Source: Pseudomonadaceae bacterium UBA5811 (GTDB lineage: Bacteria > Pseudomonadota > Gammaproteobacteria > Pseudomonadales > Pseudomonadaceae). Taken from it: 7,120 nucleotides of DNA. Where the stretch lies: contig DIDB01000008.1 of the NCBI GenBank assembly GCA_002417905.1, positions 1 to 7,120 on the forward strand. Direction: 5' to 3'. Below, one piece after another: positions 1-7,120 of the stretch (position 1 is its first letter; each line of letters begins with the position of its first letter). The position numbers were made by a program, and so were the translations under genes. The notes beneath the pieces were generated by a model, which saw nothing but the letters and a program-made list of their open reading frames with translations, was not told the DNA's origin and searched no databases.

Positions 1-465
1 CTGGGCGGCAGCAGTGCTGGCGCCGGTTTTGCGCCGGAGCCCTGGCTGGCTGATCTGGCCGAACAGCTGGGCAGCCTGCCAGAGGGTCCCCTGCAGCAGG
101 CGCTGCTGGGCCTGCAGGCCATGGCCCGCAGTGAGCTGGAGGGTGATGAACTGGCCCTGACCCTGTTGCTGCCGGATGATACCGAGCCTCTGGCCGGGCG
201 GATCCAAGCACTGGTCCAGTGGTGTCAGGGATTTCTGTCCGGCTTTGGCCTGGCGGCCGGCAGCCGGACGCTGGGCGCCGATGTGATGGAAAGCCTGGAG
301 GATCTGGCCGGTATCGCCCGGATCGGGGCTCCGGCGGAGGAGTCGGCGGAAGCCGAGCATGACTACATGGAAATCACCGAGTATCTGCGGGTAGTGCCGG
401 TGTTACTGTTTACCGAGTGCGTAAGGCCACCCCCGGATCTTCCTCCGGGGACGGCTCTCCACTAG
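1..465 (+). CDS. ygfB: YgfB/UPF0149 family protein, 3' part (5' end outside window)
   Basis: The reading frame is open from the first base to the TAG stop at 463-465, giving 154 residues. About 35 N-terminal residues lie outside, judging from the roughly 192 aa of E. coli YgfB. The ATG at 121 is an internal methionine, not the start, because homologous sequence continues upstream (GG...APEPWLADLAEQLG aligns with the early part of the family). Recognisable family wording includes LTLLLPDD, WCQGFLSGFGL, SLEDLAGIARIG, the EITEYLRVVPVLLFTE helix and the terminal LH. The protein is helical, acidic and lacks any signal peptide or membrane segment, so it should be cytoplasmic. Its biochemical function is not established; in Pseudomonas aeruginosa the homologue has been linked to control of ampDh3 and beta-lactam resistance. 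Its position just before pepP is the conserved one in gammaproteobacteria, which supports the call. Confidence 0.93.
   Translation: MGGSSAGAGFAPEPWLADLAEQLGSLPEGPLQQALLGLQAMARSELEGDELALTLLLPDDTEPLAGRIQALVQWCQGFLSGFGLAAGSRTLGADVMESLEDLAGIARIGAPAEESAEAEHDYMEITEYLRVVPVLLFTECVRPPPDLPPGTALH
431..450 (+). repeat. perfect hairpin in the 3' end of ygfB
   Basis: CCCCGGA (431-437) and TCCGGGG (444-450) are exact reverse complements separated by a 6-nt loop, TCTTCC. The stem lies within the last codons of ygfB, encoding the proline-rich tail PPPDLPPG, and ends 31 bases before the pepP ATG. No T-tract follows, so it is not an intrinsic terminator. It could shape the mRNA near the ygfB-pepP junction, or be a by-product of proline/glycine codons in GC-rich DNA. 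Confidence 0.4.
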
Positions 466-481
466 CCAAGCGAGTTTGCCC

Positions 482-1819
482 ATGATCCGTATTTCCGGGG
501 CGGAATATGCCCGGCGCCGCCAGGCCCTGATGGCACAGATGCCGCCCGGCAGTCTGGCCCTGCTGCCGGCTGCACCCCTGTACCTGCGCAACCGGGATGT
601 CGAGCATGATTACCGCCAGGACAGCGACTTTCTGTACCTGTCTGGCTTTACGGAGCCTGAGGCCCTGATCGCCCTGCTGCCCGGACGGGCGGAAGGCGAG
701 TACGTGCTGTTCTGCCGGGAGCGTGATCCGGAGCGGGAAATCTGGGATGGCCGGCGGGCGGGCCAGCAGGGTGCTGTGGCGCAGTTCGGGGCTGACCAGT
801 CTTTTGCCTTTGCCGGGCTGGACCAGCAGTTGCCAGAGCTGATGGCCGGCCGCACGACGGTGTATTACGCCATTGGTGGCCAGCCGGAGTTTGACCGGCA
901 GCTGCTGGGCTGGCTGCGTACCGTCCGGGGCAAGGCCCGGCAGGGTGTTCAGGTGCCGGAAGTATTTATTGACCTGACAGCGCTGCTGCACGAGATGCGT
1001 CTGCGCAAGAGCCCGGAAGAGCTGGCAGTGATGCGTTATGCCGCCGGAGTATCCGCCAGGGCCCATATCCGGGCGATGGCGGCCTGCCAGCCCGGGCTGC
1101 ACGAATATCACCTGGAAGCCGAGCTGGACTATGTGTTCCGCCAGGGCGGTGCCCGCCGGCCGGCTTATGGCTCCATCGTGGGCAGCGGTGACAGCGCCTG
1201 CATCCTGCATTACCGCGAGAATGACGCGCGGCTGGAGGTGGGGGCGCTGGTGCTGATTGATGCGGGCTGTGAAATTGACGGCTATGCCAGTGACATCACC
1301 CGGACTTTCCCGGTCACTGGCCAGTTCAGTCCCGAACAGCAGGCCATTTATGAGCTGGTACTGGCGGCCAATCTGGAGGCCATGCGCCATATTGCGCCCG
1401 GCCGGAGCTGGACTGAGGCCCATGACGCGTCGGTCCGGGTCATCACGGCTGGCCTGCTGGCCCTGGGGTTGCTGGAGGGCGAGCTGGAAGCCCTGATCGC
1501 CAGTGAGGCCTGCAAGCCGTTTTACATGCACAAGGTTGGGCACTGGCTGGGCATGGATGTGCACGATGTGGGGGACTACAGGGTCAATGGCCAGTGGCGG
1601 CTACTGGAGCCGGGCATGGTGCTGACGGTAGAACCCGGCATCTATATTGCCCCGGACGAGCAGCGGGTGCCTCCGCAGTGGCGCGGCATTGGCGTGCGGA
1701 TCGAGGATGATGTGGTGGTCACGGCAGAGGGCTGTGAGATTCTGACCTCGGCGGTGCCCAAAACGGTGGCGGAAATCGGGGCGCTGGTAGGCAGCGCCAG
1801 TCACGGCAGGGAGGTCTGA
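482..1819 (+). CDS. pepP: Xaa-Pro aminopeptidase (aminopeptidase P, M24B family)
   Basis: This metallopeptidase removes an N-terminal residue that precedes proline; it is cytoplasmic and binds two Mn(II) ions. The protein has 445 aa against 441 in E. coli. An AMP_N domain fills about residues 1-170 (RNRDVEHDYRQDSDFLYLSGF near the start), followed by the pita-bread catalytic domain. Metal ligands are all present: D260 (VLIDAGCEID), D271 (SDITRTF), H354 (KVGHWLGMDVHD), E384 (TVEPGIYI) and E408 (VRIEDD). H243, H350 and H361, which assist catalysis in the family, are also there. With ATG 482 as start, several of these residues carry exactly the E. coli numbers, which favours it over a TTG two codons upstream at 476. 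The purine-rich AAGCGAG at 468-474 sits 7 nt before this ATG and is a weak ribosome site. It lies 16 bp after ygfB and 1 bp before ubiH, so co-transcription is likely. Confidence 0.96.
   Translation: MIRISGAEYARRRQALMAQMPPGSLALLPAAPLYLRNRDVEHDYRQDSDFLYLSGFTEPEALIALLPGRAEGEYVLFCRERDPEREIWDGRRAGQQGAVAQFGADQSFAFAGLDQQLPELMAGRTTVYYAIGGQPEFDRQLLGWLRTVRGKARQGVQVPEVFIDLTALLHEMRLRKSPEELAVMRYAAGVSARAHIRAMAACQPGLHEYHLEAELDYVFRQGGARRPAYGSIVGSGDSACILHYRENDARLEVGALVLIDAGCEIDGYASDITRTFPVTGQFSPEQQAIYELVLAANLEAMRHIAPGRSWTEAHDASVRVITAGLLALGLLEGELEALIASEACKPFYMHKVGHWLGMDVHDVGDYRVNGQWRLLEPGMVLTVEPGIYIAPDEQRVPPQWRGIGVRIEDDVVVTAEGCEILTSAVPKTVAEIGALVGSASHGREV
1808..1814 (+). promoter_or_regulatory. ribosome binding site for ubiH, inside pepP
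   Basis: AGGGAGG lies in the last codons of pepP, 6 nt before the ubiH ATG at 1821. The pepP stop (1817-1819) falls between this site and the start codon, an arrangement typical of translational coupling. Confidence 0.75.
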
Positions 1820-1820
1820 A

Positions 1821-3005
1821 ATGGACGCGGCTACGATAGCCATCATCGGTGGCGGACTGGTGGGGGCCAGTCTGGCGCTGGCCCTGCAGGAAGGCGCCCG
1901 GAAACGGGGCTGGCGTATCCGCGTGATCGAACCCTACCGGCCGGGTGATGATTACCAGCCCAGCTACGATGCCCGTTCTTCGGCGCTGTCACTGGGTACC
2001 CGGCAGCTGTATGACCAGCTGGGGATCTGGCCGGCGATTGCCAGCCAGGCCGCTGCCATTACCGAAATCCAGGTTTCCGAACAGGGCCGCTTTGGCATGA
2101 CCTGCCTGGAGGCCCATGAGGAGCAGGTGCCCGCACTGGGTTACGTGGTGGATAACGCCTGGATTGGTCACTGTCTGTGGCAGGCACTGGACGAGAACCT
2201 GGTGACCCGGGAGTGCCCGGCCGAGGTGCGCCAGCTGCAGCCTGTCGCCGGCGGGGGCTACCGGCTGGACATGGTGGATGGCCAGCAGCATCACTGTGAC
2301 CTGGCCATACTGGCCGATGGCGGCCGCTCCGGCCTGCGCGGGCAGCTGGGTATCGACATCCGCCAGCGTAGCTATGGCCAGACCGCCATCATTGCCAACC
2401 TGACTCCGGAATGCCCGCACCAGGGCGTGGCGTATGAGCGTTTTACCCGCGAGGGGCCGATGGCCCTGCTGCCACTGCCAGATAACCGCTGTGCCCTGGT
2501 GCTGACCCGCCCGACCGGGGTGGCCGAACGTCTGCTGGCCATGGCCGATGAGCCCTTCCTGGCCGAGCTGCACCAGGCCTTTGGTTACCGGCTGGGTGCC
2601 TTCCTGCAGATGGGCCAGCGTCATGCCTATCCGCTGGCCCTGGTGCAGTCGGCCGAGCAGGTCCGCTCCGGGCTGGTGGTGCTGGGCAATGCCGCTCACA
2701 GCCTGCATCCGATTGCCGGGCAGGGGTATAACCTGTCGCTGCGCGATGTCATGGTGCTGGCGGATACCCTGCTGCACAGCCCGGCACCGCCTGGAACCCT
2801 GGCCACCCTGCAGCAGTATTATGCCCGGCAGCAGGCCGACCAGTGGCTAACCATCGGCTTTTCAGACCGGCTGGTGCAACTGTTTGCCCGGCCGGGGCGG
2901 CTGCTGTCCCATGGGCGGGCCGCCGGACTGGTGGCGCTGGACCTGTGCCCGGCTGCCAAACATCAATTTGCCCGGCAGGCCATGGGCCTGGGAGACTGGG
3001 CCTGA
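1821..3005 (+). CDS. ubiH: 2-octaprenyl-6-methoxyphenol hydroxylase (UbiH-type FAD monooxygenase)
   Basis: A class A flavoprotein monooxygenase of 394 aa (E. coli UbiH 392). In ubiquinone biosynthesis UbiH hydroxylates carbon 1 of the ring using O2 and FAD, in a soluble Ubi complex. Three family signatures are visible: the dinucleotide-binding GGGLVG at residues 10-15, the DG motif at D166-G167 (LADGGRSGLR), and the ribityl-binding motif at 289-305 (GNAAHSLHPIAGQGYNL). The last has GN rather than GD, as in E. coli UbiH (GNAAQTLHPIAGQGFNL), and this separates it from the downstream UbiI paralogue. YDARSSALSLGTRQL near residue 50, AYPLAL before the GN motif and a UbiH-like C-terminal stretch (TIGFSDRLVQLFA) also fit. 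The start is supported by the preceding AGGGAGG and by the FAD motif beginning at residue 10. It is essentially contiguous with pepP and 23 bp ahead of ubiI. Ring-position specificity is inferred from homology and gene order. Confidence 0.94.
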   Translation: MDAATIAIIGGGLVGASLALALQEGARKRGWRIRVIEPYRPGDDYQPSYDARSSALSLGTRQLYDQLGIWPAIASQAAAITEIQVSEQGRFGMTCLEAHEEQVPALGYVVDNAWIGHCLWQALDENLVTRECPAEVRQLQPVAGGGYRLDMVDGQQHHCDLAILADGGRSGLRGQLGIDIRQRSYGQTAIIANLTPECPHQGVAYERFTREGPMALLPLPDNRCALVLTRPTGVAERLLAMADEPFLAELHQAFGYRLGAFLQMGQRHAYPLALVQSAEQVRSGLVVLGNAAHSLHPIAGQGYNLSLRDVMVLADTLLHSPAPPGTLATLQQYYARQQADQWLTIGFSDRLVQLFARPGRLLSHGRAAGLVALDLCPAAKHQFARQAMGLGDWA

Positions 3006-3017
3006 GGCTTCAGGAAC

Positions 3018-3023
3018 AAGGGA
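3018..3023 (+). promoter_or_regulatory. ribosome binding site for ubiI
   Basis: AAGGGA lies 5 nt before the ATG at 3029. The frame is open further upstream, through the 3' end of ubiH, but translation there has no family likeness. This site and the FAD motif at residue 9 place the true start at 3029. Confidence 0.75.
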
Positions 3024-3028
3024 ATTCC

Positions 3029-4249
3029 ATGCGTGCAGATCTGATCGTGGTAGGGGCCGGAATGGTGGGCAGTGCGCTGGCGCTGGGTCTGGAAGGCTCG
3101 GGGCTGGAGATCCTGCTGGTGGACGGCGAATCGCTGGAGCTGCAGCCGTTTGACCCTGGCCAGCCCTTTGAGCCCAGGGTCAGTGCCCTGTCGGCCGCCA
3201 GCCAGCAGCTGCTGACCCGGCTGGGTGCCTGGTCGGGCGTGCTGAAACGGCGGGCCAGCCCCTATATGGACATGCAGGTCTGGGATGGGCTGGGGACCGG
3301 CCAGATCCACTTTTCGGCCAGTGCCGTGCACGCCGGAGTGCTGGGGCATATTGTAGAAAACCGGGTGGTACAGGATGCCCTGCTGGAGCAGCTGCAGGGC
3401 AGCCAGTCGGTCACCCGGCTGGGTGGTGCCCGGCTGGAACAGCTGCAGCGCCAGTCTGGCCTGTGGCAGATCGGCCTGGCCGATGGCCGGCAACTGCAGG
3501 CGCCGCTGGTCGTGGCGGCTGATGGTGCCCATTCGCTGGTCCGCCGGCTGGCCGGCTGCGAAACCCGGGAATGGGATTACCTGCACCAGGCCATTGTGAC
3601 CAGCGTGCGCTGCGAGAAACCCCACCAGCGCACCGCCTGGCAGCGCTTTACCGAGGATGGGCCGCTGGCCCTGTTGCCGCTGCAGCTCCAGGGGGATGAG
3701 CACTGGTGTTCGATTGTCTGGTCCTGTCCGCCGCCTCAGGCTGAAGCCCTGATGGCACTGGATGCCCGCTCCTTTGCCCGGGCGCTTGAGGTGGCCTTCG
3801 AGGCGCGGCTGGGCCAGGTGCTCCAGGTGGACCCGCGCCTGTGCATTCCCCTGCGCCAGCGCCATGCCAGGCGTTATGTCCAGCCCGGGCTGGCCCTGAT
3901 TGGTGATGCGGCCCACACCATCCATCCGCTGGCAGGCCAGGGGGTCAATCTGGGCTTCCTGGATGCTGCCGTGCTGGCCGAGGAGCTGAAAGAAGCCCAC
4001 GTCCGGGGCGAGCCGCTGGCGGACCTGCGGGTACTGACCCGGTTCGAGCGGCGGCGCATGCCGCAGAACCTGGCGATGATGGCGGCAATGGAGGGGCTGG
4101 AGCGGCTGTTCCAGAGCGATTCGCTGGCCGTGCGCTGGCTGCGCAATCTTGGCCTGAAGCAGGTTAACGCGTCTTCTGCCATCAAGGCCCTGTTTGTCCG
4201 GCGGGCCCTGGGCCTGTCCGGCGATCTGCCTGCCATGGCCCGCGCCTGA
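3029..4249 (+). CDS. ubiI: 2-octaprenylphenol hydroxylase (UbiI/VisC-type FAD monooxygenase)
   Basis: An FAD-dependent hydroxylase of 406 aa (E. coli UbiI, formerly VisC, 400 aa). UbiI introduces the hydroxyl at ring carbon 5 in aerobic ubiquinone synthesis. The sequence shows GAGMVG at residues 9-14, the RVSALSAASQQLLTRLGAW block near 50, VWDG...LGHIVEN around 90-115, the DG motif at D165-G166 (ADGAHSLVRRLAG), and the GD motif from G292-D293 (GDAAHTIHPLAGQGVNLGF). Several of these stretches are nearly identical to E. coli VisC, more so than to UbiH or UbiF, hence the name. It is a paralogue of the gene just upstream, and the tandem pair is conserved in gammaproteobacteria. A GC-rich inverted repeat and then the gcv promoter follow, so this is probably the last gene of its unit. 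Regiospecificity is inferred; some bacteria have broader-range Ubi hydroxylases. Confidence 0.93.
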   Translation: MRADLIVVGAGMVGSALALGLEGSGLEILLVDGESLELQPFDPGQPFEPRVSALSAASQQLLTRLGAWSGVLKRRASPYMDMQVWDGLGTGQIHFSASAVHAGVLGHIVENRVVQDALLEQLQGSQSVTRLGGARLEQLQRQSGLWQIGLADGRQLQAPLVVAADGAHSLVRRLAGCETREWDYLHQAIVTSVRCEKPHQRTAWQRFTEDGPLALLPLQLQGDEHWCSIVWSCPPPQAEALMALDARSFARALEVAFEARLGQVLQVDPRLCIPLRQRHARRYVQPGLALIGDAAHTIHPLAGQGVNLGFLDAAVLAEELKEAHVRGEPLADLRVLTRFERRRMPQNLAMMAAMEGLERLFQSDSLAVRWLRNLGLKQVNASSAIKALFVRRALGLSGDLPAMARA

Positions 4250-4271
4250 CCCCACTATCCCGGTCCCGGGG

Positions 4272-4319
4272 GCCGGGCAGCCCTTCCGGGCATGACCGGC
4301 AGTCCGCTATCGCGGCTGC
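4272..4319 (+). repeat. GC-rich inverted repeats after ubiI, weak terminator candidate
   Basis: Two adjacent potential hairpins lie between ubiI and the gcv promoter. The first nests GCCGG (4272-4276)/CCGGC (4296-4300) around GCCC (4280-4283)/GGGC (4288-4291). The second pairs GCAG-CCGC (4299-4307, with one bulged T) with GCGGCTGC (4312-4319) around a TATC loop. They share bases at 4299-4300, so they could not both form fully. Neither is followed by a T-tract, so intrinsic termination is doubtful. They may stop ubiI transcripts weakly, protect the 3' end, or simply reflect GC-rich composition. Confidence 0.3.
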
Positions 4320-4322
4320 TCC

Positions 4323-4351
4323 GTGACCTCGGGCCGGCATCCCGTTACAAT
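4323..4351 (+). promoter_or_regulatory. predicted sigma-70-type promoter for gcvTHP
   Basis: A -10 box TACAAT (4346-4351, 5 of 6 to TATAAT) lies 17 bp after GTGACC (4323-4328), which matches 4 of 6 of TTGACA. Transcription would start near 4358, leaving a leader of about 62 nt before the gcvT ATG. The position in the only sizeable intergenic gap before gcvT, with ideal spacing, supports it. I see no clear GcvA, PurR or Lrp site; such sites are hard to recognise by eye. Confidence 0.6.
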
Positions 4352-4407
4352 CCGCGCCATTTGCAGCGCCAGAACCTGTTGTCAGGCTGTTTTTGTGCTC
4401 TGCCCTG

Positions 4408-4413
4408 AAGGAG
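4408..4413 (+). promoter_or_regulatory. ribosome binding site for gcvT
   Basis: AAGGAG, a near-consensus Shine-Dalgarno, lies 6 nt before the ATG at 4420. It decides the start against an in-frame TTG at 4393, which would place this site inside the coding sequence. Confidence 0.85.
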
Positions 4414-4419
4414 AAAACC

Positions 4420-5502
4420 ATGGGTCAGCGTACCCCGCTATTTGATCAGCATGTCGCCCTTGGTGCCAAAGTCGTCGATTTCGGCGGCTGGGACATGCCG
4501 TTGCATTATGGTTCCCAGGTCGAGGAGCACCATCAGGTGCGCCGTGACTGTGGCGTGTTCGATGTTTCCCACATGACCGTGGTGGATGTGGCCGGCTCCC
4601 AGGCCCGGGATTACCTGCAGCACCTGCTGGCCAACGATGTGGCCCGGCTGGGCTTTACCGGCAAGGCCCTGTACAGCGCCATGCTGAACGGCCAGGGCGG
4701 CGTGATTGATGACCTGATCGTTTATCTCACCCCGGAAGGCTACCGGGTGGTGGTCAATGCCGCGACCCGGGACAAGGATCTGGCCTGGATGCAGGCGCAG
4801 ACTGCCGGCTTCGAGGTAAGCGTGACCGAGCGGCCGGAGCTGGCCATGCTGGCCATCCAGGGGCCCAATGCCCGGGCCCGGGTCGCCGAGCTGGTCAATC
4901 CGGCCCGGTCAGCACTGATTGACAGCCTCAAGCCGTTCCAGGGGCTGGCCGAGGGGGACTGGTTTATCGCCCGGACCGGCTACACCGGCGAAGACGGCCT
5001 GGAAATCATGCTGCCGGCGGCGGATGCCCCGGGCTTTTTCAGCGAGCTGGTCGGTGCCGGGGTGGCCCCGATCGGTCTGGGCGCCCGGGATACCCTGCGC
5101 CTGGAAGCGGGCATGAATCTTTATGGCCAGGACATGAGCGAGACCATCTCCCCACTGGCGGCCAACATGGGCTGGACCATCGCCTGGACGCCGGAGGACC
5201 GCCAGTTTGTCGGCCGGACCGTGCTGGAGCAGCAGCGCCAGGCGGCTGGTCTGCCCCGGCTGGTCGGGCTGGTGCTGGAGGAGCGGGGCGTATTGCGGGC
5301 TCACCAGCCGGTCCGGGTGGCCGGTGTGGGTGATGGAGAAATTACCAGCGGCAGCTTTTCCCCGACCATGGGCAAGTCCATTGCCCTGGCCAGGGTGCCA
5401 GCCGCCACGGCCGACCGGGCCGAGGTGGAAATCCGGGGCCGCTGGTATCCGGTACGGGTGGTGCAGCCCAACTTCGTGCGCCACGGCAAAATTCTGGTTT
5501 AA
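4420..5502 (+). CDS. gcvT: glycine cleavage system T protein (aminomethyltransferase)
   Basis: GcvT takes the aminomethyl group from lipoyl-lysine of the H protein, releases ammonia and transfers the one-carbon unit to tetrahydrofolate as 5,10-methylene-THF. The protein has 360 aa (E. coli 364) and is cytoplasmic. The start reads TPLFDQH...[18 protein letters not shown], followed by [10 protein letters not shown], the folate-domain [10 protein letters not shown] with the D97-D98 pair expected at the catalytic site, and AIQGPNAR. The segment from about 221 to 250 ([17 protein letters not shown], then [14 protein letters not shown]) is nearly identical to E. coli. The C-terminal barrel domain ends [20 protein letters not shown]...FVRHGK. 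It is the first gene of the gcv unit, with its own predicted promoter, and lies 28 bp before gcvH. Related folate-binding proteins (YgfZ, sarcosine oxidase subunits) are excluded by this close match and by the neighbours. Confidence 0.97.
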   Translation: MGQRTPLFDQHVALGAKVVDFGGWDMPLHYGSQVEEHHQVRRDCGVFDVSHMTVVDVAGSQARDYLQHLLANDVARLGFTGKALYSAMLNGQGGVIDDLIVYLTPEGYRVVVNAATRDKDLAWMQAQTAGFEVSVTERPELAMLAIQGPNARARVAELVNPARSALIDSLKPFQGLAEGDWFIARTGYTGEDGLEIMLPAADAPGFFSELVGAGVAPIGLGARDTLRLEAGMNLYGQDMSETISPLAANMGWTIAWTPEDRQFVGRTVLEQQRQAAGLPRLVGLVLEERGVLRAHQPVRVAGVGDGEITSGSFSPTMGKSIALARVPAATADRAEVEIRGRWYPVRVVQPNFVRHGKILV

Positions 5503-5530
5503 CCCCTGAGCCCCTGTTGTGAGGACCGCT

Positions 5531-5914
5531 ATGAGCAGCATTCCCGCCGATCTCCGCTATACCGCCAGCCATGAGTGGGCGCGCCTGGAGTCAGATGGCA
5601 GCGTTACCGTAGGCATTTCTGACCATGCCCAGGAAGCGCTGGGCGATGTGGTTTATGTCGAACTGCCGGAAATTGGCCGTCAGGTGCAGGCTGGCCAGGA
5701 GGCCGGCGTGGTGGAGTCGGTCAAGGCCGCTTCCGATATCTACAGCCCACTGGCCGGAGAGGTGATTGCCGTCAACACGGCTTTGGCCGATGCCCCGGAG
5801 CAGGTCAACAGCGACCCCTATGGCAGCTGGTTCTTCCGGCTGAAGCCGGCCGATCCGGCGGCCATGGACAGCCTGCTGGATGCTGCCGCCTATCAGGCCG
5901 CCAGCGAAGCCTGA
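5531..5914 (+). CDS. gcvH: glycine cleavage system H protein (lipoyl carrier)
   Basis: A 127-aa lipoyl carrier (E. coli 129) that shuttles the aminomethyl intermediate from P to T and is reoxidised by the L protein. The fold starts with [10 protein letters not shown], continues with [22 protein letters not shown], and has the lipoylation motif [17 protein letters not shown] with the acceptor lysine at K65. [14 protein letters not shown] near the C-terminus is also typical. The ATG at 5531 is preceded by GAGGA (5521-5525) with 5 nt spacing; an in-frame GTG at 5519 would add four residues but overlaps this site and is less likely. It lies 28 bp after gcvT. An intrinsic terminator stands 28 bp after its stop codon and separates it from gcvP, so it may be the last gene of the most abundant transcript. 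Confidence 0.97.
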   Translation: MSSIPADLRYTASHEWARLESDGSVTVGISDHAQEALGDVVYVELPEIGRQVQAGQEAGVVESVKAASDIYSPLAGEVIAVNTALADAPEQVNSDPYGSWFFRLKPADPAAMDSLLDAAAYQAASEA

Positions 5915-5942
5915 AGCCGGCCCAGCCGTTTCCCTGTTACAG

Positions 5943-5967
5943 AGCTCCGCTCCGGCGGAGCTTTTTT
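5943..5967 (+). terminator. intrinsic terminator between gcvH and gcvP
   Basis: AGCTCCGC (5943-5950) and GCGGAGCT (5955-5962) form a perfect 8-bp stem around a TCCG tetraloop, followed directly by a T-run (5962-5967, its first T also closing the stem). This is the classical Rho-independent layout on the + strand. No matching A-run precedes the stem, so it would not work in the reverse direction. Its place inside the gcvTHP cluster, 25 bp before the gcvP start codon, suggests partial termination rather than a true operon end. Confidence 0.85.
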
Positions 5968-5977
5968 GTTTGCCTCT

Positions 5978-5983
5978 GGAGAG
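5978..5983 (+). promoter_or_regulatory. ribosome binding site for gcvP
   Basis: GGAGAG lies 9 nt before the ATG at 5993, just after the terminator T-tract. It supports ATG 5993 as the start; no start codon lies in frame between the terminator and this ATG. Confidence 0.65.
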
Positions 5984-5992
5984 TTTTCACGG

Positions 5993-7120
<1,128 letters not shown>

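Noticed and set aside
410..1564. A long open frame on the - strand (about 384 codons) opposite pepP
   Set aside because: Antisense shadow of pepP, whose metal ligands and length are all intact. No family likeness and no plausible upstream ribosome site were evident.
2843..3028. N-terminal extension of ubiI by 62 codons, giving a 468-aa protein
   Set aside because: The extension overlaps the ubiH 3' end in another frame and has no family likeness. AAGGGA before ATG 3029 and the FAD motif at residue 9 give the normal length.
2963..4255. A long open frame on the - strand (about 430 codons) opposite ubiI
   Set aside because: It is the antisense shadow of a clearly recognisable FAD hydroxylase in GC-rich DNA, where stops are rare. 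Its translation is rich in Q, G, H, P and L and resembles no family.
5914..5945. Possible gcvP promoter upstream of the terminator (TGTTACAG region)
   Set aside because: No acceptable -35 at proper spacing was seen, and a start there would still have to pass through the terminator hairpin.
5975..5992. GGAGAG-containing stretch before gcvP, resembling a glycine riboswitch core motif
   Set aside because: Only about 25 bp separate the terminator from the start codon, so no aptamer fits. The motif is better read as the gcvP ribosome site.

Overview
The window is ordinary, well-conserved chromosomal housekeeping DNA from a GC-rich gammaproteobacterium. The gene order ygfB-pepP-ubiH-ubiI-gcvT-gcvH-gcvP, all on the + strand, matches the block known from Escherichia coli and many relatives. 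By eye the base composition is clearly above 60% G+C, with heavy use of CTG, GCC and CGG codons. That and the protein wording point to a pseudomonad- or oceanospirillum-like gammaproteobacterium rather than an enteric, but the genus cannot be fixed from sequence alone. No insertion sequence, phage gene, CRISPR array, tRNA or rRNA is visible, and nothing suggests recent horizontal transfer.

Left part (1-4249): the 3' end of ygfB (UPF0149 family), then pepP (Xaa-Pro aminopeptidase), ubiH and ubiI (two related FAD hydroxylases of ubiquinone synthesis). The gaps are 16, 1 and 23 bp, so these four genes look like one transcription unit whose promoter lies upstream of the window. The two hydroxylases act on different ring carbons in the aerobic ubiquinone pathway. 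The peptidase and the YgfB-family protein have no obvious biochemical link to them.

Middle (4250-4419): a 170 bp intergenic region. It holds GC-rich inverted repeats without a T-tract and a reasonable sigma-70-type promoter (GTGACC-17 bp-TACAAT) that would start the second unit. No glycine riboswitch fits in the short leader.

Right part (4420-7120): gcvT, gcvH and the first 376 codons of gcvP, encoding three of the four proteins of the glycine cleavage system. P decarboxylates glycine, H carries the aminomethyl group on a lipoyl-lysine, and T moves the one-carbon unit to tetrahydrofolate. The fourth protein, L (lipoamide dehydrogenase), is not here. The gcvP frame runs off the right edge without a stop.

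The most notable non-coding signal is a textbook intrinsic terminator (perfect 8-bp stem, TCCG loop, T-tract) between gcvH and gcvP, inside what is otherwise one operon. It may act as a leaky terminator that makes less P-protein message than T and H message. I found no convincing undescribed system in this window.
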